Source: Ancylobacter defluvii
Lineage (GTDB): Bacteria; Pseudomonadota; Alphaproteobacteria; Rhizobiales; Xanthobacteraceae
Reading direction: 5' to 3'
Length of the DNA stretch: 64,000 nucleotides
Assembly (NCBI RefSeq): GCF_018390605.1
Contig: NZ_JAHBGD010000005.1
Coordinates: 1-64,000 of the forward strand
Shown here: positions 20,315 to 29,417 of the stretch, one piece after another
Numbering within the stretch: the stretch's first letter is position 1
How the letters are laid out: every line of letters begins with the position of its first letter
Notes under the pieces: model-generated
Told to the model about the DNA's origin: nothing
What the model saw: the letters and a program-made list of their open reading frames with translations, nothing else
The model's database searches: none
Position numbers and translations under genes: made by a program

Positions 20315-20510
20315 GCCGGATCGACGGGAGGGCCGGCCCCCGAGATGGAGTTGCTCCGCACATAATTTCCCCGGATGCCGGAGCGAGAGGCCGTGTGGAA
20401 AAAGTGGTCGCCTTAGGTGATTTCACGCGGTTTAGGCCGATATTCCAACCTGTCTTCGGCTGGGAGGCGGGATCAGGCGCCAACGCCAACCTCTGAGGCG
20501 TGACTGGTGT

Positions 20511-21011
20511 TCATGTGTAAGGCTGCGCCCGCTCGGACGATTTGGCGCCCTGCGCCTCTTCTCCCGGCCGGGTGCCGAGCGCGACCAGGCCGGCGCGCAA
20601 AGCCGCGGCATCGCCGCCCGGTAACGCCGCCTCGATGCGGGCATGCACCGCGCGCCACACCGGCACAGCCGCGGCCAGGCGGGCTTCTCCCTCCTGTGTG
20701 AGCAGCAGCAGCCGGCTGCGCCCGTCTTCCGGATCCGGCCGGACCTCGACCAAGCCCTGCCGCTGCAGCGGCTTGAGCGCGGCGGTGAGAGTGGTGCGGT
20801 CCATGCCCAGCAGATGCGCCACCGGACGCAGCCGCGGTGGGTGAGGGCGGTTCAGCGCCATCAGCAGCGAGAACTGGCCATTGGTGAGGTCAAAGGGCTG
20901 CAGCGCCTCGTCAAACAGGCGGGCCAGCACCCGCGCCGCCCGCTGGACATGCAGGCAGAGGCAGGTGTCGCGCACCTCGATCGTGGTGGAGAAGGGGACC
21001 GGCTTTGACAT
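20511..21011 (-). CDS. MarR-family transcriptional regulator
   Basis: 166 residues. The winged helix-turn-helix is recognisable as LTNGQFSLLMALNRP (about residues 42-56), RPVAHLLGMDRTTLTAALKPLQRQGLVEV (recognition helix and turn) and the wing DPEDGRSRLLLLTQEG. MarR proteins are dimeric repressors released by small ligands or thiol oxidation; CLCLHVQRA near residue 17 carries two cysteines that could sense oxidants. It is divergent from the DUF1428 gene and the shared gap contains a perfect palindrome, suggesting it controls both. Confidence 0.9.
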   Translation of the reverse strand: MSKPVPFSTTIEVRDTCLCLHVQRAARVLARLFDEALQPFDLTNGQFSLLMALNRPHPPRLRPVAHLLGMDRTTLTAALKPLQRQGLVEVRPDPEDGRSRLLLLTQEGEARLAAAVPVWRAVHARIEAALPGGDAAALRAGLVALGTRPGEEAQGAKSSERAQPYT

Positions 21012-21022
21012 GCATCATACAT

Positions 21023-21034
21023 GTTGATATCAAC
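21023..21034. promoter_or_regulatory. Perfect 12-bp palindrome, likely MarR operator
   Basis: GTTGATATCAAC reads the same on both strands. It lies 11 bases upstream of the marR start and 42 bases upstream of the DUF1428 start, in an AT-rich patch. TTGATATCAA-type palindromes are typical MarR-family operator half-site pairs. Confidence 0.65.
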
Positions 21035-21076
21035 CTAATTGTCAATCTAACCTATGGTAATGTAGGAGCATCGACG

Positions 21077-21427
21077 ATGAGCTATGTGGATGGTTTCGTG
21101 CTCGCCGTTCCGGCCGGTAACAAGGAGGCCTATCGGGCGATGGCCGCGAAGGCGGCGCCGTTGTTCCGGGAGTTTGGCGCCAGCCGGGTGGTGGAGTGCT
21201 GGGGCGATGACGTCCCCGACGGCAAGCTCACCGACTTTCGCGGCGCGGTGAAGGCGGAGGAGGGCGAGATCGTGGTGTTTTCCTGGATCGAATACCCTTC
21301 CAAGGACGTCCGTGATGCTGCCGTGAAGCGCATGATGTCCGATCCCCGATTCAAGGAAATGGGTGACATGCCGTTCGACGGCAAGCGGATGATTTTCGGC
21401 GGTTTCGCGCCGATCCTCGACGCCTGA
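21077..21427 (+). CDS. DUF1428 domain protein (YbaA-like)
   Basis: 116 residues from MSYVDGFVLAVPAGNKEAYR, the typical DUF1428 opening, with VVECWGDDVPDGKLTDF and a late MPFDGKRMIFGGF motif. The fold is a dimeric alpha/beta barrel like antibiotic-biosynthesis monooxygenases, but the function is unknown. TAGGAG gives the ribosome-binding site. The divergent MarR gene and intervening palindrome suggest induction by an unknown small molecule. Confidence 0.9.
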   Translation: MSYVDGFVLAVPAGNKEAYRAMAAKAAPLFREFGASRVVECWGDDVPDGKLTDFRGAVKAEEGEIVVFSWIEYPSKDVRDAAVKRMMSDPRFKEMGDMPFDGKRMIFGGFAPILDA

Positions 21428-21524
21428 GACGGCGCCTGCGCGCGGGGAGCGCAAAGCTGTGGATGGCTGCGTGCAAGACGGCTTGTGCGATGCCGCGCGC
21501 GCCCCTATAAGGTGCCCCGCCTGC

Positions 21525-21599
21525 GCGCCCTTCGTCTATCGGTTAGGACGCCACCCTTTCACGGTGGAGAGAGGGGTTCGACTCCCCTAGGGCGCGCCA
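21525..21599 (+). tRNA. tRNA-Glu (anticodon TTC)
   Basis: A 75-nt cloverleaf can be drawn by hand: acceptor stem GCGCCCT / AGGGCGC, D arm with CGGTTAGGACG, anticodon stem CCACC / GGTGG with loop CTTTCAC (anticodon TTC at 21558-21560), T arm with GGGGTTCGACTCCCC, discriminator G and encoded CCA at 21597-21599. The 3' half forms the end of the neighbouring recombinase frame on the other strand, marking it as the integration site of the island. Confidence 0.96.
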
Positions 21600-23207
21600 C
21601 TTCCGTACAAAACCGCGAACACCCGGCTGGGTGGCTCGGTCGGCGAGTACGGCTCTCTCCAGCACCGTCCTTGATCCGTGGATGCGCACGACGTGCTGGT
21701 CTACTTCGACTGCGTCGATAAGCGACCGCAGATAGGCTTTGCGGAACGGTACCTCGCCATCTTTGATATTCGAGCGCATGAGCTGCCCGAAGCGGGCAAG
21801 TTTGTCCGGATCTAGCCGGCCTGCGGCTGCACCCTGATTCTCAATCCGCTCTAGCGCTGAATGCGCCCGATCCCGATCTGCCTTGAGTTTGGCAATCTGC
21901 TCCTTAAGCAGGTCATCTGGCTCAGCGATGCCGTCGGCGACAAGCTGGTAGAGCCGCCGCAGCTTGTCTTCCGCCGTCGTTCGTTCGCGCGAGAGTTCAT
22001 CGATCCGCGCCTGGACCTCGGCATCGGCCTTCACTCGCCGGTCAACGACGGACTGTAGCAGCGCCTCCAACCGCTCGGGCATCAGGACGCGTTCAGCGAC
22101 ATGGCGTGTTACCAGATGGTCGAGCTTCTCCATCGGCACCGTTCGCCCTTTGCAGGCGGACTTGCCGACCCGGCCGGAGGTCGAGCAGCTGTAATAGCGA
22201 TAGACCCTGCCGCTCTTCGAGGTGCCGGTGCGCAGCGTCATGGCGCTGCCGCAACAGGCGCAATAGGCCAAGCCGGTCAGAAGGATCGGACCTGAGATGA
22301 CCCGGGGTGGACTGTTGTGCGGGCTCTTGGCCCTCAGAGCCTTCTGCACCTTGTCGAAAGTTCGGCGATCGAGGATGGCCGGCACCGAGATCGAGATAAC
22401 CTCGTGCTGAGGCTTCACCTGCCCCGTCTTCGAGCTTCGCTTGTTGAAGCTCCATTCCCCGACATAAACGGGATTGGTCAAGATCCCGTGGATGGTGCCG
22501 ACACCGTAGCGGGCTCCAAGACGGGTGCGGTAGCCCTTGGCGTTGAGATGCTTGGTTATCTCCTTGATGCCCATGGGACCCGATGTGCCATTTCCCTGCA
22601 GGTAGAGATCGAACATCAGCCGCACGAGCTCGGCCTCCACGGGGTCGACGACGATCCGTTTTTTGATGCGATGGCCGCGCTTCTCGACCTCTTCAAGGGT
22701 GAAGCCAAGCGGCAGGCGGGAGCCGTTATAGAAACCCTGCCGGGCGTTCTCTTTCATAGCCCGCAGCACATGCTTGGCGTTCTCGCGGGACTGGTACTCA
22801 TCGAACAGGGCGATGACCTGCCGCATCATGACCTGAGCCGGATCATCCCCTAGCTCCTGGGTGATGGAGACGAGCCGCACGCCGTGCTTCGCGAGGCGGC
22901 GGATGTACATTTCCAGCCCAAAAGCATCCCGGAAGAACCGGCTGAAGCTATGGACGACGATGACATCGAATGGGCGATCGTCATCGGATGCCCGTTCGAT
23001 CATCCGTTGGAACTCGTGCCGGCTGTCGTCCATGGCCGACGCACCCGGCTCTACATACTCCGCGACAACGGACCAGCCCTGCCGCTCGCAATAGGCGGCG
23101 GTCTGGAGGCGCTGATCTGGGATGGACAGGTCGACGTCAACCTGCCGTGTGGTCGAGACCCGGAGATAGAGGGCGGCCCGGCTGGTGATCGGCAAGGTTA
23201 CGTTCAT
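21543..23207 (-). CDS. Large serine recombinase (site-specific integrase)
   Basis: 554 residues from MNVTLPITSRAALYLRVST. The resolvase catalytic domain opens with the nucleophile motif LYLRVST (Ser18) and holds HSFSRFFRDAFG; the recombinase domain begins near PLGFTLEEVEKRG; a zinc ribbon is seen as AYCACCGSAM plus a later Cys pair; a charged coiled coil follows (LSRERTTAEDKLRRL). It should cut and rejoin DNA for insertion and excision of this island. GGAGG lies 10 bases before this ATG; a GTG at 23249 is possible. The last 19 codons are the antisense of tRNA-Glu, so the C-terminus is created by the attachment site. Confidence 0.92.
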   Translation of the reverse strand: MNVTLPITSRAALYLRVSTTRQVDVDLSIPDQRLQTAAYCERQGWSVVAEYVEPGASAMDDSRHEFQRMIERASDDDRPFDVIVVHSFSRFFRDAFGLEMYIRRLAKHGVRLVSITQELGDDPAQVMMRQVIALFDEYQSRENAKHVLRAMKENARQGFYNGSRLPLGFTLEEVEKRGHRIKKRIVVDPVEAELVRLMFDLYLQGNGTSGPMGIKEITKHLNAKGYRTRLGARYGVGTIHGILTNPVYVGEWSFNKRSSKTGQVKPQHEVISISVPAILDRRTFDKVQKALRAKSPHNSPPRVISGPILLTGLAYCACCGSAMTLRTGTSKSGRVYRYYSCSTSGRVGKSACKGRTVPMEKLDHLVTRHVAERVLMPERLEALLQSVVDRRVKADAEVQARIDELSRERTTAEDKLRRLYQLVADGIAEPDDLLKEQIAKLKADRDRAHSALERIENQGAAAGRLDPDKLARFGQLMRSNIKDGEVPFRKAYLRSLIDAVEVDQHVVRIHGSRTVLERAVLADRATQPGVRGFVRKWRALGESNPSLHRERVAS

Positions 23208-23245
23208 GGCCCAATCGCCTCCCTCAGGTCCCTTTGGCAGCACCG

Positions 23246-23533
23246 TCACCTCAGCAGCGCATCAATCTCACGCCTGAGGAAGGCTTCGACAACATCGACC
23301 TCGTCCGGTGTGATCGGAACGTTCGACGGCCAGTCGTCTGTGACATGCACGACCTTGGAATCATGCTCGACGGAGTCAGCGGGCGCAAGGCTTTGATCAG
23401 CATCTCGAACGACGCGCGCATCACGGTGCGGGATCTTTGAGAGTGGTGCGCCAGCTAAGCTCGCAGCTGGCGATGGAGCATCACTGCCCACACAGTTTAT
23501 TTTCTTCGGACCAAACGGACGCGAGTGGCGCAT
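23246..23533 (-). CDS. Small conserved-looking protein upstream of the recombinase
   Basis: 95 residues, ending VPITPDEVDVVEAFLRREIDALLR. The middle KVVHVTDDWPSNVPITPDEV looks like a folded small domain; the first 17 residues (MRHSRPFGPKKINCVGS) may be untranslated if a later GTG is used. The stop lies about 40 bases upstream of the recombinase start and overlaps its alternative GTG start, so the two are probably co-transcribed. I recall similar small proteins beside serine recombinases in alphaproteobacterial islands and suspect an accessory or directionality role, but that is inference. Confidence 0.6.
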   Translation of the reverse strand: MRHSRPFGPKKINCVGSDAPSPAASLAGAPLSKIPHRDARVVRDADQSLAPADSVEHDSKVVHVTDDWPSNVPITPDEVDVVEAFLRREIDALLR

Positions 23534-24132
23534 GCGCGGAGGATCACGGGCATCCCCCCACTCGCCAAGGGACCGATTCTACCCCGCAGAGCAACCGCGT
23601 GCAGCGGCGTAAAAATACTTGTCAGATGCGGCGCGCGAGCCTTTCCCGGGATACGGTTGGTGGAGCGCTCTGGCGGCAACGATCCATACTTGGCATTCGC
23701 CGGCCCTTTCAGCGACGTCCGCTTTGCGCCGCGATTCCGGATGTTGACGTTGGAATATCAAGAACCCGAAAGCTGACATATAGCCTTGCGGGGACGATCG
23801 GGCGGCTATCGGTTTTACCGAGAAAATTGAGGCTTGCGTCTAAAGGCAAGACCACAATGGTCGATGCTCTGAGCTAATCAGAATGATATCGTTGGGGAAC
23901 AATGGGCGGAAACGATCAGAATCCTCGCTGGTGCCGGGATCATCTCGATCCACGCCGAGCCGCAAATGCCCAGCGTTGCCTCCAAGCACCGGCGCGATGC
24001 TTAGTCCCCTTTGGTCGCATTTCCATGACCAAAAATGGCGTGGCTATCGAGGGCTGCCAGTAGAATTACCCTCGACATTCGAAGTCACACTCCCAATATT
24101 GGTTGTTCGCTTAATGTTCTTGAGAAGCGTCT
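23534..24132. other. Gap of about 600 bp between recombinase module and Argonaute operon
   Basis: No convincing gene is seen; open frames are short and of shadow type. The last 60 bases are AT-richer (ATATTGGTTGTTCGCTTAATG) and probably hold the promoter of the DREN-APAZ/Argonaute operon. A GAGAAG ribosome-binding site lies 5 bases before the operon start. Confidence 0.45.
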
Positions 24133-25455
24133 ATGTCGAAGAAGATCACCGAAAATCAGCTGCTGGGCCAGATAGGCGAGACGGCCGCCGAGCTTCGCTT
24201 CTTGAAAATAGGGTTTCAGTTCGACGTCAGGTCAAGGCTCGAAGCGGGCGTGGATGCGATCGTCGAGGTCATGGACAAGGGCGTCCCGCTGGCCAAGATG
24301 ATTGCCGTGCAGGTGAAGGCACGACACTCGAGCCCATACGCCTCCGAGACCGACAACGGCTTCTCCTATCTGCTGCGCAGCGATGATCTGGAATATTGGC
24401 GTCCATCGAACTTGCCAGTTATCATCGTGCTCTACCGCGCATCAGATGAATCCTTCTATTGGAAGGAGATCCCACGAGGGGTCGGCGATGGCGAACGCAG
24501 GTTGCAGTTCGACAAGAAGCTGGATCGGCTGGACGCCGAGGCCGTCGACCGGCTCGCTGCGATAACGGTGCCAAAGGCCGGCTTCGGCTACTATATCCCG
24601 CCGTTGGGTGGGGGCGAGGATGCGCTCGTCAACATGCTGCCTATCACCTTTCCGCACGAGCTGTATGTGGCGCCAACCACTCACTCGCCGAAGGACGCCA
24701 CCAGGATACTTCTGGAACTGGACGAGCCAGCGCGTTTCGACTGGGTGATTAAGAGCGATACGCTTTGGACTTTCCAGGATCCGCGGAAGACCGTCTGCCA
24801 TGAGATCGTCGAGCTCGACCAGGTCGAGGCCATCGATACCCGCCATCTTGCGTTCCACGATGACGTCGACGAGCGCAACGTGTTCGCTCATCTGCTTCGA
24901 CGAGCACTGGGCCATCAGTTCAAAGATCTGGGCTGGGACAAGGAGCGCAGCCAGTTCTATTTCAGAGCGCTGGCGCCCAATACTTCGAGGACGTTTTCCT
25001 ACAAGTCATCCAAGCAGAAGGCCAGCTCCGAGGTCGTGAACGTTGCCTTGCACAAGGCCGATCCGACAAGAGTGGCCTTCGTCCGCCACCATGCGTTCAT
25101 ACCACGCTTCGAGAACCTGTTAGACGAGTGGTTCCTTGTGGTGAACCCGAACTACTATTTCACCACCAACGGCTTTCAGCCCCACTCCTATCCGGCAGAG
25201 CTGCTCGCGGGCAAGAAGCGCCTCGACAACAGCGCCTCCCTGCGCGGTCAGTTGATCCTTTGGCACCGCTTTCTCACCAGACAGGATGGCGCTGCCGATG
25301 ATCTGTTCGCTGAGCCCACCTCCGAGGCTCAGCTGAAGTTTGGAGAACCGCCCGAAGTGCACCTCGCCACCAAGGTCCCCGAGGACGCCTGGGGGAGCAA
25401 CAAGGCCAAAGGCGATGCCGAAGGCAGTGCTCAGTCGGAGATCGAATTCCTATGA
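24133..25455 (+). CDS. DREN-APAZ protein: DUF4365 nuclease fused to an APAZ domain
   Basis: 440 residues. Residues about 1-150 form a DUF4365 domain of the PD-(D/E)XK nuclease fold: [15 protein letters not shown] with Glu16, GVDAIVEV with Asp41, and [10 protein letters not shown] with the Gln60-x-Lys62 motif. The rest (about 170-440), with [13 protein letters not shown] and a C-terminal [12 protein letters not shown], fits an APAZ domain, the partner-binding platform of short Argonautes. Established knowledge: DREN-APAZ proteins pair with short pAgos (SPARDA systems); guide-directed recognition of invader DNA unleashes collateral DNA/RNA cleavage. The stop overlaps the Argonaute start by four bases, which strongly supports the assignment. 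Confidence 0.85.
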   Translation: MSKKITENQLLGQIGETAAELRFLKIGFQFDVRSRLEAGVDAIVEVMDKGVPLAKMIAVQVKARHSSPYASETDNGFSYLLRSDDLEYWRPSNLPVIIVLYRASDESFYWKEIPRGVGDGERRLQFDKKLDRLDAEAVDRLAAITVPKAGFGYYIPPLGGGEDALVNMLPITFPHELYVAPTTHSPKDATRILLELDEPARFDWVIKSDTLWTFQDPRKTVCHEIVELDQVEAIDTRHLAFHDDVDERNVFAHLLRRALGHQFKDLGWDKERSQFYFRALAPNTSRTFSYKSSKQKASSEVVNVALHKADPTRVAFVRHHAFIPRFENLLDEWFLVVNPNYYFTTNGFQPHSYPAELLAGKKRLDNSASLRGQLILWHRFLTRQDGAADDLFAEPTSEAQLKFGEPPEVHLATKVPEDAWGSNKAKGDAEGSAQSEIEFL

Positions 25456-26906
25456 AGTTCGAAACCACCATCTTCGACGAGCCCTATCTCGAATTCGGCG
25501 ACAAACATCATCATCCTGATCCCCGGCTCGGCCTGCATGAGGCCGGTCCGTTGCAGACGCCCCTGGGTGATGCCATCCGCATCGCCGTCGTCGGCAATTC
25601 CAAGACCGTCGAGGATACCAAGCGCTATCTCGACGACGCCACGGCCGGCTTTCCCGGCAAAACCGAGAAGCATCCCAACCTGCATCCGGATTTTCCGGGG
25701 TTGGGAAACCTGAACCCGTTTCGCTGCAAGTTCGAACTCGCCGAGAATGCCGCGCTGGCCATTCCTCACGTTCGCATCGAAGCTATCCTGAAAGAGCCCA
25801 ATCATGAGAAGGCGGTCAGGATGGCAGTAGACGAGGTCATGGAACAGCTCCAGACCATTGACGAGGGGACAGAGCGTCCGAACGTGGCCATCGTAGCTCT
25901 CCCCATCAACCTCATCGAGCGGGTCGTCAACGCTAGATACTCCCCAGACGGCACGACCGAGCAGGAGGACAGCGGTGGCAGCGATGCACCCAACTTTCGC
26001 GGTATGTTGAAGGCGCGCGCCATGGACCTGCGCTTTCCGATTCAGATCGCCTGGGAGGACGTGCTGGATGACTCGGTGATCATTCCACAGAAGGTCAAGG
26101 AGGCCACCGGCCGCCAGATTCAGGACGAGGCCGACCGAGCATGGAACCTGATGACGACGCTCTACTATAAGGGCACTGGTCGCATCCCATGGCGCCGTAT
26201 GCCCAAGGAGGGAGAATTTACGGCCTGCTACATCGGAATTAGTTTCTACCGCGAGGTCGGAGGCCAGCAGCTTTTCACCAGTGCTGCCCAGATGTTCGAC
26301 GAGCGAGGCAGGGGCTTCATTCTTAAAGGTAAACGCGCCCGTACCGAAACCCGGGGCCGGCATCCCTACATGGCCGAGGAGGATGCCAAGGAACTAATCC
26401 GCGGGGCGCTGGCCGCCTACAAGGCCCACCACATGAATTACCCAGCCCGGGTGATCGTATTGAAAACGTCGCGGTTTCGAGACGAAGAGGCCGATGGCAT
26501 CCTTGACGCTTTGCAGGAGGTCGGCACCGAACTGCGCGATCTCGTATGGGTTCAGGAATCCTCGCACATCAAGGTCCTGCGCGATGGGAACTACCCGGTC
26601 ATGCGGGGCACATTTGTCGAGATGGGCGGCAAGGGATTGCTCTATACAACCGGCAGCATTCCATACTATGGCACCTACCCCGGCATGTACGATCCGAAGC
26701 CGCTTCTGATCTGCCCGCATTCGCGCAGCGACAGCACCGTTAAGACACTGGCCGAGGAGGTATTCTCGCTGACTAAAGTCAATTGGAATTCGACGCAGAT
26801 GAACCAGAAATTGCCCATACCGATCCGGGCAGCACGCAATGTCGGCGAGATCCTCAAATACGTTACCACAGAGAAGGTGAATTCGGATTATGGCCGATAT
26901 ATTTGA
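25452..26906 (+). CDS. Short prokaryotic Argonaute (MID-PIWI, catalytically inactive)
   Basis: 484 residues, the size of short pAgos with only MID and PIWI lobes. Recognisable segments include the N-terminal [17 protein letters not shown], the PIWI opening [20 protein letters not shown], where the usual first catalytic Asp (GxD) is replaced by Ser, and [17 protein letters not shown]. The DEDX tetrad therefore appears incomplete, as expected for short pAgos that bind guide and target but rely on the partner nuclease. It overlaps the DREN-APAZ gene (ATGA). An IS element lies 41 bases past its stop but does not interrupt it. Confidence 0.85.
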   Translation: MKFETTIFDEPYLEFGDKHHHPDPRLGLHEAGPLQTPLGDAIRIAVVGNSKTVEDTKRYLDDATAGFPGKTEKHPNLHPDFPGLGNLNPFRCKFELAENAALAIPHVRIEAILKEPNHEKAVRMAVDEVMEQLQTIDEGTERPNVAIVALPINLIERVVNARYSPDGTTEQEDSGGSDAPNFRGMLKARAMDLRFPIQIAWEDVLDDSVIIPQKVKEATGRQIQDEADRAWNLMTTLYYKGTGRIPWRRMPKEGEFTACYIGISFYREVGGQQLFTSAAQMFDERGRGFILKGKRARTETRGRHPYMAEEDAKELIRGALAAYKAHHMNYPARVIVLKTSRFRDEEADGILDALQEVGTELRDLVWVQESSHIKVLRDGNYPVMRGTFVEMGGKGLLYTTGSIPYYGTYPGMYDPKPLLICPHSRSDSTVKTLAEEVFSLTKVNWNSTQMNQKLPIPIRAARNVGEILKYVTTEKVNSDYGRYI

Positions 26907-26947
26907 GACATTAGTGAGTGACGCCCAATAGGCGCCCAAAAGATCTA

Positions 26948-27774
26948 GGCTCAGGACCCATTGATTTGGTTTGGTCGATCTGATTTCAGGCTCCTGAGGA
27001 GTCTGGATGAGTGACCTGTATTGGCTGACGAACGAGCAGATGGCTCGGCTGCAGCCCTATTTTCCCAAGAGCCACGGCAAGCCCAGGGTGGATGATCGCC
27101 GAATGTTGAGCGGGATCATCTTCGTCAACCGCAACGGTCTGCGCTGGCACGATGCGCCGGCAGCCTATGGCCCGCACAAGACGCTGTATAATCGCTGGAA
27201 GCGCTGGAGCGAGGCAGGCGTCTTCATCCGGATGATGGAGGGCCTGTCCATCCCACAGGCCGAGCACCGCACGGTTATGATCGACGCAACCTATCTGAAG
27301 GCGCACCGCACGGCTTCGAGCCTGCGGGTAAAAAGGGGGACATCGGGCGACTGATCGGGCGCACCAAAGGCGGCATAAACACCAAGCTTCACGCCGTGAC
27401 CGATGCGAATGGACGCCCGATCAGCCTGTTCATGACGGCAGGCCAGGTCAGCGACTACACCGGCGCTGCAGCCCTGCTGGACAGTCTGCCCAGGGCGCAG
27501 TGGCTGCTGGGCGACCGGGGTTATGACGCGGACTGGTTCAGAGACGCCTTGCAGGCCGAGGGCATCAAGCCCTGCATCCCGGGGCGGAAATCCCGAACTG
27601 AGCCCATCCGCTACGACAAGCGCCGATACAAACGCCGAAACCGCATCGAGATCATGTTTGGCAGGCTGAAGGACTGGCGGCGCGTCGCCACCCGTTACGA
27701 CCGATGTCCGACCGTCTTCCTTTCCGCAATAGCCCTCGCGGCAACCGTGCTCTTCTGGCTATGAGTCCTGAGCC
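26948..27774 (+). mobile_element. IS5-family (IS427-like) insertion sequence, complete
   Basis: 827 bp. Terminal inverted repeats GGCTCAGGAC (left) and GTCCTGAGCC (right) are perfect over 10 bases and the match continues outward as CTAGG/CCTAG. TA flanks both ends, consistent with the CTAG-like target and short duplication of this group. It encodes one transposase in two frames joined by a -1 frameshift. It lies between the Argonaute operon and the MBL gene. Confidence 0.88.
27007..27764 (+). CDS. IS5-family transposase, expressed by -1 frameshift
   Basis: The first frame (27007-27354) opens MSDLYWLTNEQMARLQPYFP with the IS5 N-terminal domain (GKPRVDDRRMLSGI) and the first catalytic Asp in TVMIDATYLKAHR. 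The second frame runs through NTKLHAVTDANGRPISLF, LLGDRGYDADWF (second Asp) and YKRRNRIEIMFGRLKDWRR (Glu) to 27764. A run of five A and five G at 27330-27339 at the frame junction is a classical slippery site; shifting by -1 there gives KKGDIGRLIGRTKGG and an uninterrupted protein of about 252 residues. Confidence 0.88.
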
Positions 27775-27851
27775 TAGACAATTGCGAGGGTGTTGGCGCT
27801 TCCTCATCGCCATTTTTTGGCATCGATCCGGGACGGTAGACTTGCCCCTGA

Positions 27852-29069
27852 TCACAGCATCGCGATCTCCATGATGATCTGGCTCGACTGCTTTTCGCGG
27901 ACCCGATGAAACACAGCGCGCCGATGCGCCTGAACGGCGTCACGTACATCACCGTGCGGATGGCCGTAACTGTTAGGTCCCGCTGCCGCGAAGCCGATCC
28001 TGAGCTCAGGCATTGCGTTGAGAACCTCGTCGCTATGATTATGCATCGAGCCGTGATGCGGGAGCATCAGGACGTTGATCAGCGGGAGATAGGTATCGTA
28101 GAATTTCAGAAACCGCTGGCGACGACGCAGGCCGTCGAGGTGCGCGTCGCCGGTGAGCATCCAGCCTCCGGACAGAGAGGAAGCCCGCGGGTGCCAATAT
28201 CCATCGCGATAATGCGGCCTTGCCCATAATTCAACATCGAGTGCTTGCTGCTGGATGGGACCCGCATAGAGCGTCATCGAAACCAGGTTGTGATCGCTCC
28301 ATAGCGCATCATAGCAGTTGCGCAGCTTCGCGCGCACTGCCGGATCCTTGGCCGTCCGGACGATCGCCTTCTTGTCGGTGTTCTTGAACTCGGCATCGAG
28401 TGCGTCGTTGAATGCCTGGATGAGCTTCGCCGAGGGCTGATGAACGTAGGGTATGAGAATCCAATTGAGCGCGCTCGTGTCCGAATTCACGATCTGGGCG
28501 GCACCAGGCGCTACCCGTTGCATCCGCACAACACCCTGGCCTTGGTTTGGGTCGGCGATCAGCGACGCGATGGGGTGAGTGCCGGTCGTCCATTTGGAGT
28601 GACAATCGCCTTCTCCACCGCCCTCCGGAGCCCGCGGGACGATCGGACTGCCACCATCCTCATCGTCACTCCCATCGACGAACGTGATTGTCTCTACGCC
28701 GCGGCTTCCAAACCACCCCGCAAGGTCGCTCACAGCCTCAACGAACACGCCGCTCAGCCTGTCGCGGGCCGCCTCTCGCACCAGTGTCGCGATCAGCGCA
28801 GTTTCGTTCAAATAGGGGAGAACCACCTCGCTAACCTTCACGCGTGAAAGCAGCTGATCGACGCCGTTCACATGATCGCTGTCGAGATGCGACAAGAACA
28901 GCAGGTCGAGATCGCCGCCACTCGCCACTCTGCCGATCTCCCTTGCAAGGTCGCCGGTCTGGTCAGAGCCGCAGTCATAGACCCAGCGGAGCGGCTTCTT
29001 GCCGAGCGTCAGGGTGCCGCAGAAAAGCCCGCCCTGACCGACCGCATGCTGAACCAGCGTTACCTGCAT
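27852..29069 (-). CDS. Metallo-beta-lactamase-fold hydrolase (ComEC-like MBL domain)
   Basis: 405 residues from MQVTLVQHAVGQGG. The metal-binding motif is HLDSDH at residues 61-66 (FLSHLDSDHVNG), with a second histidine pair in the late MLPHHGSMHN. This wording resembles the MBL domain of ComEC/Rec2 and of MBL proteins in conflict-system operons; members hydrolyse nucleic acids or nucleotides, but the substrate here is unknown. GGAAGG lies 6 bases before the chosen ATG. It is the last gene of a three-gene minus-strand operon behind the HTH-GTPase and a small frameshifted gene. C-terminus RREKQSSQIIMEIAML is intact. Confidence 0.75.
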   Translation of the reverse strand: MQVTLVQHAVGQGGLFCGTLTLGKKPLRWVYDCGSDQTGDLAREIGRVASGGDLDLLFLSHLDSDHVNGVDQLLSRVKVSEVVLPYLNETALIATLVREAARDRLSGVFVEAVSDLAGWFGSRGVETITFVDGSDDEDGGSPIVPRAPEGGGEGDCHSKWTTGTHPIASLIADPNQGQGVVRMQRVAPGAAQIVNSDTSALNWILIPYVHQPSAKLIQAFNDALDAEFKNTDKKAIVRTAKDPAVRAKLRNCYDALWSDHNLVSMTLYAGPIQQQALDVELWARPHYRDGYWHPRASSLSGGWMLTGDAHLDGLRRRQRFLKFYDTYLPLINVLMLPHHGSMHNHSDEVLNAMPELRIGFAAAGPNSYGHPHGDVRDAVQAHRRAVFHRVREKQSSQIIMEIAML

Positions 29070-29073
29070 CGAT

Positions 29074-29416
29074 TCACCTTCCGGCAATCGCTTTCCCTCG
29101 TCGAGCGTCGCGTATGAATCCGCGGCAGCGAGCGATTACCTGTTCGACGCCTTTGAGCGCCCGTTTGAGATAATGCGCCGATTTGACGTTGATCTCGCCG
29201 AGTACGAGATACCGGGCCTTGTCCGTTATATGCTCCGGCATCCCTCCTGGTTTCTGCAGCAACGCCATCCAGGATTGATGTAGCTTTGGGCCATGTCCCG
29301 GCGCGAACGATGTCCATGAGGTGCACTTCATACGGGTCGCCATGGTCGTCGCCGATCCATTCCGCATGTTTGCGCGCGCGCGAAACTAGCGCCCTGGCCA
29401 CTGCGAGCCTGTTCAT
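29074..29416 (-). pseudogene. Small helical protein with a probable frameshift (middle gene of operon)
   Basis: The frame starting at 29416 reads MNRLAVARALVSRARKHAEW and GDPYEVHLMDIVRAGTWPK, then loses protein-like character. A second frame continues naturally as LHQSWMALLQKPGGMPEHIT, KARYLVLGEINVKSAHYLKR and IARCRGFIRDARRGKAIAGR to a stop at 29074. Dropping one C in GGCCCAAAGC near 29291 joins them into one protein of about 114 residues. This is either a real lesion, a sequencing error, or a programmed shift. The start is coupled to the HTH-GTPase stop (TGA-GATGA). No family recognised. Confidence 0.6.
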
Positions 29417-29417
29417 C

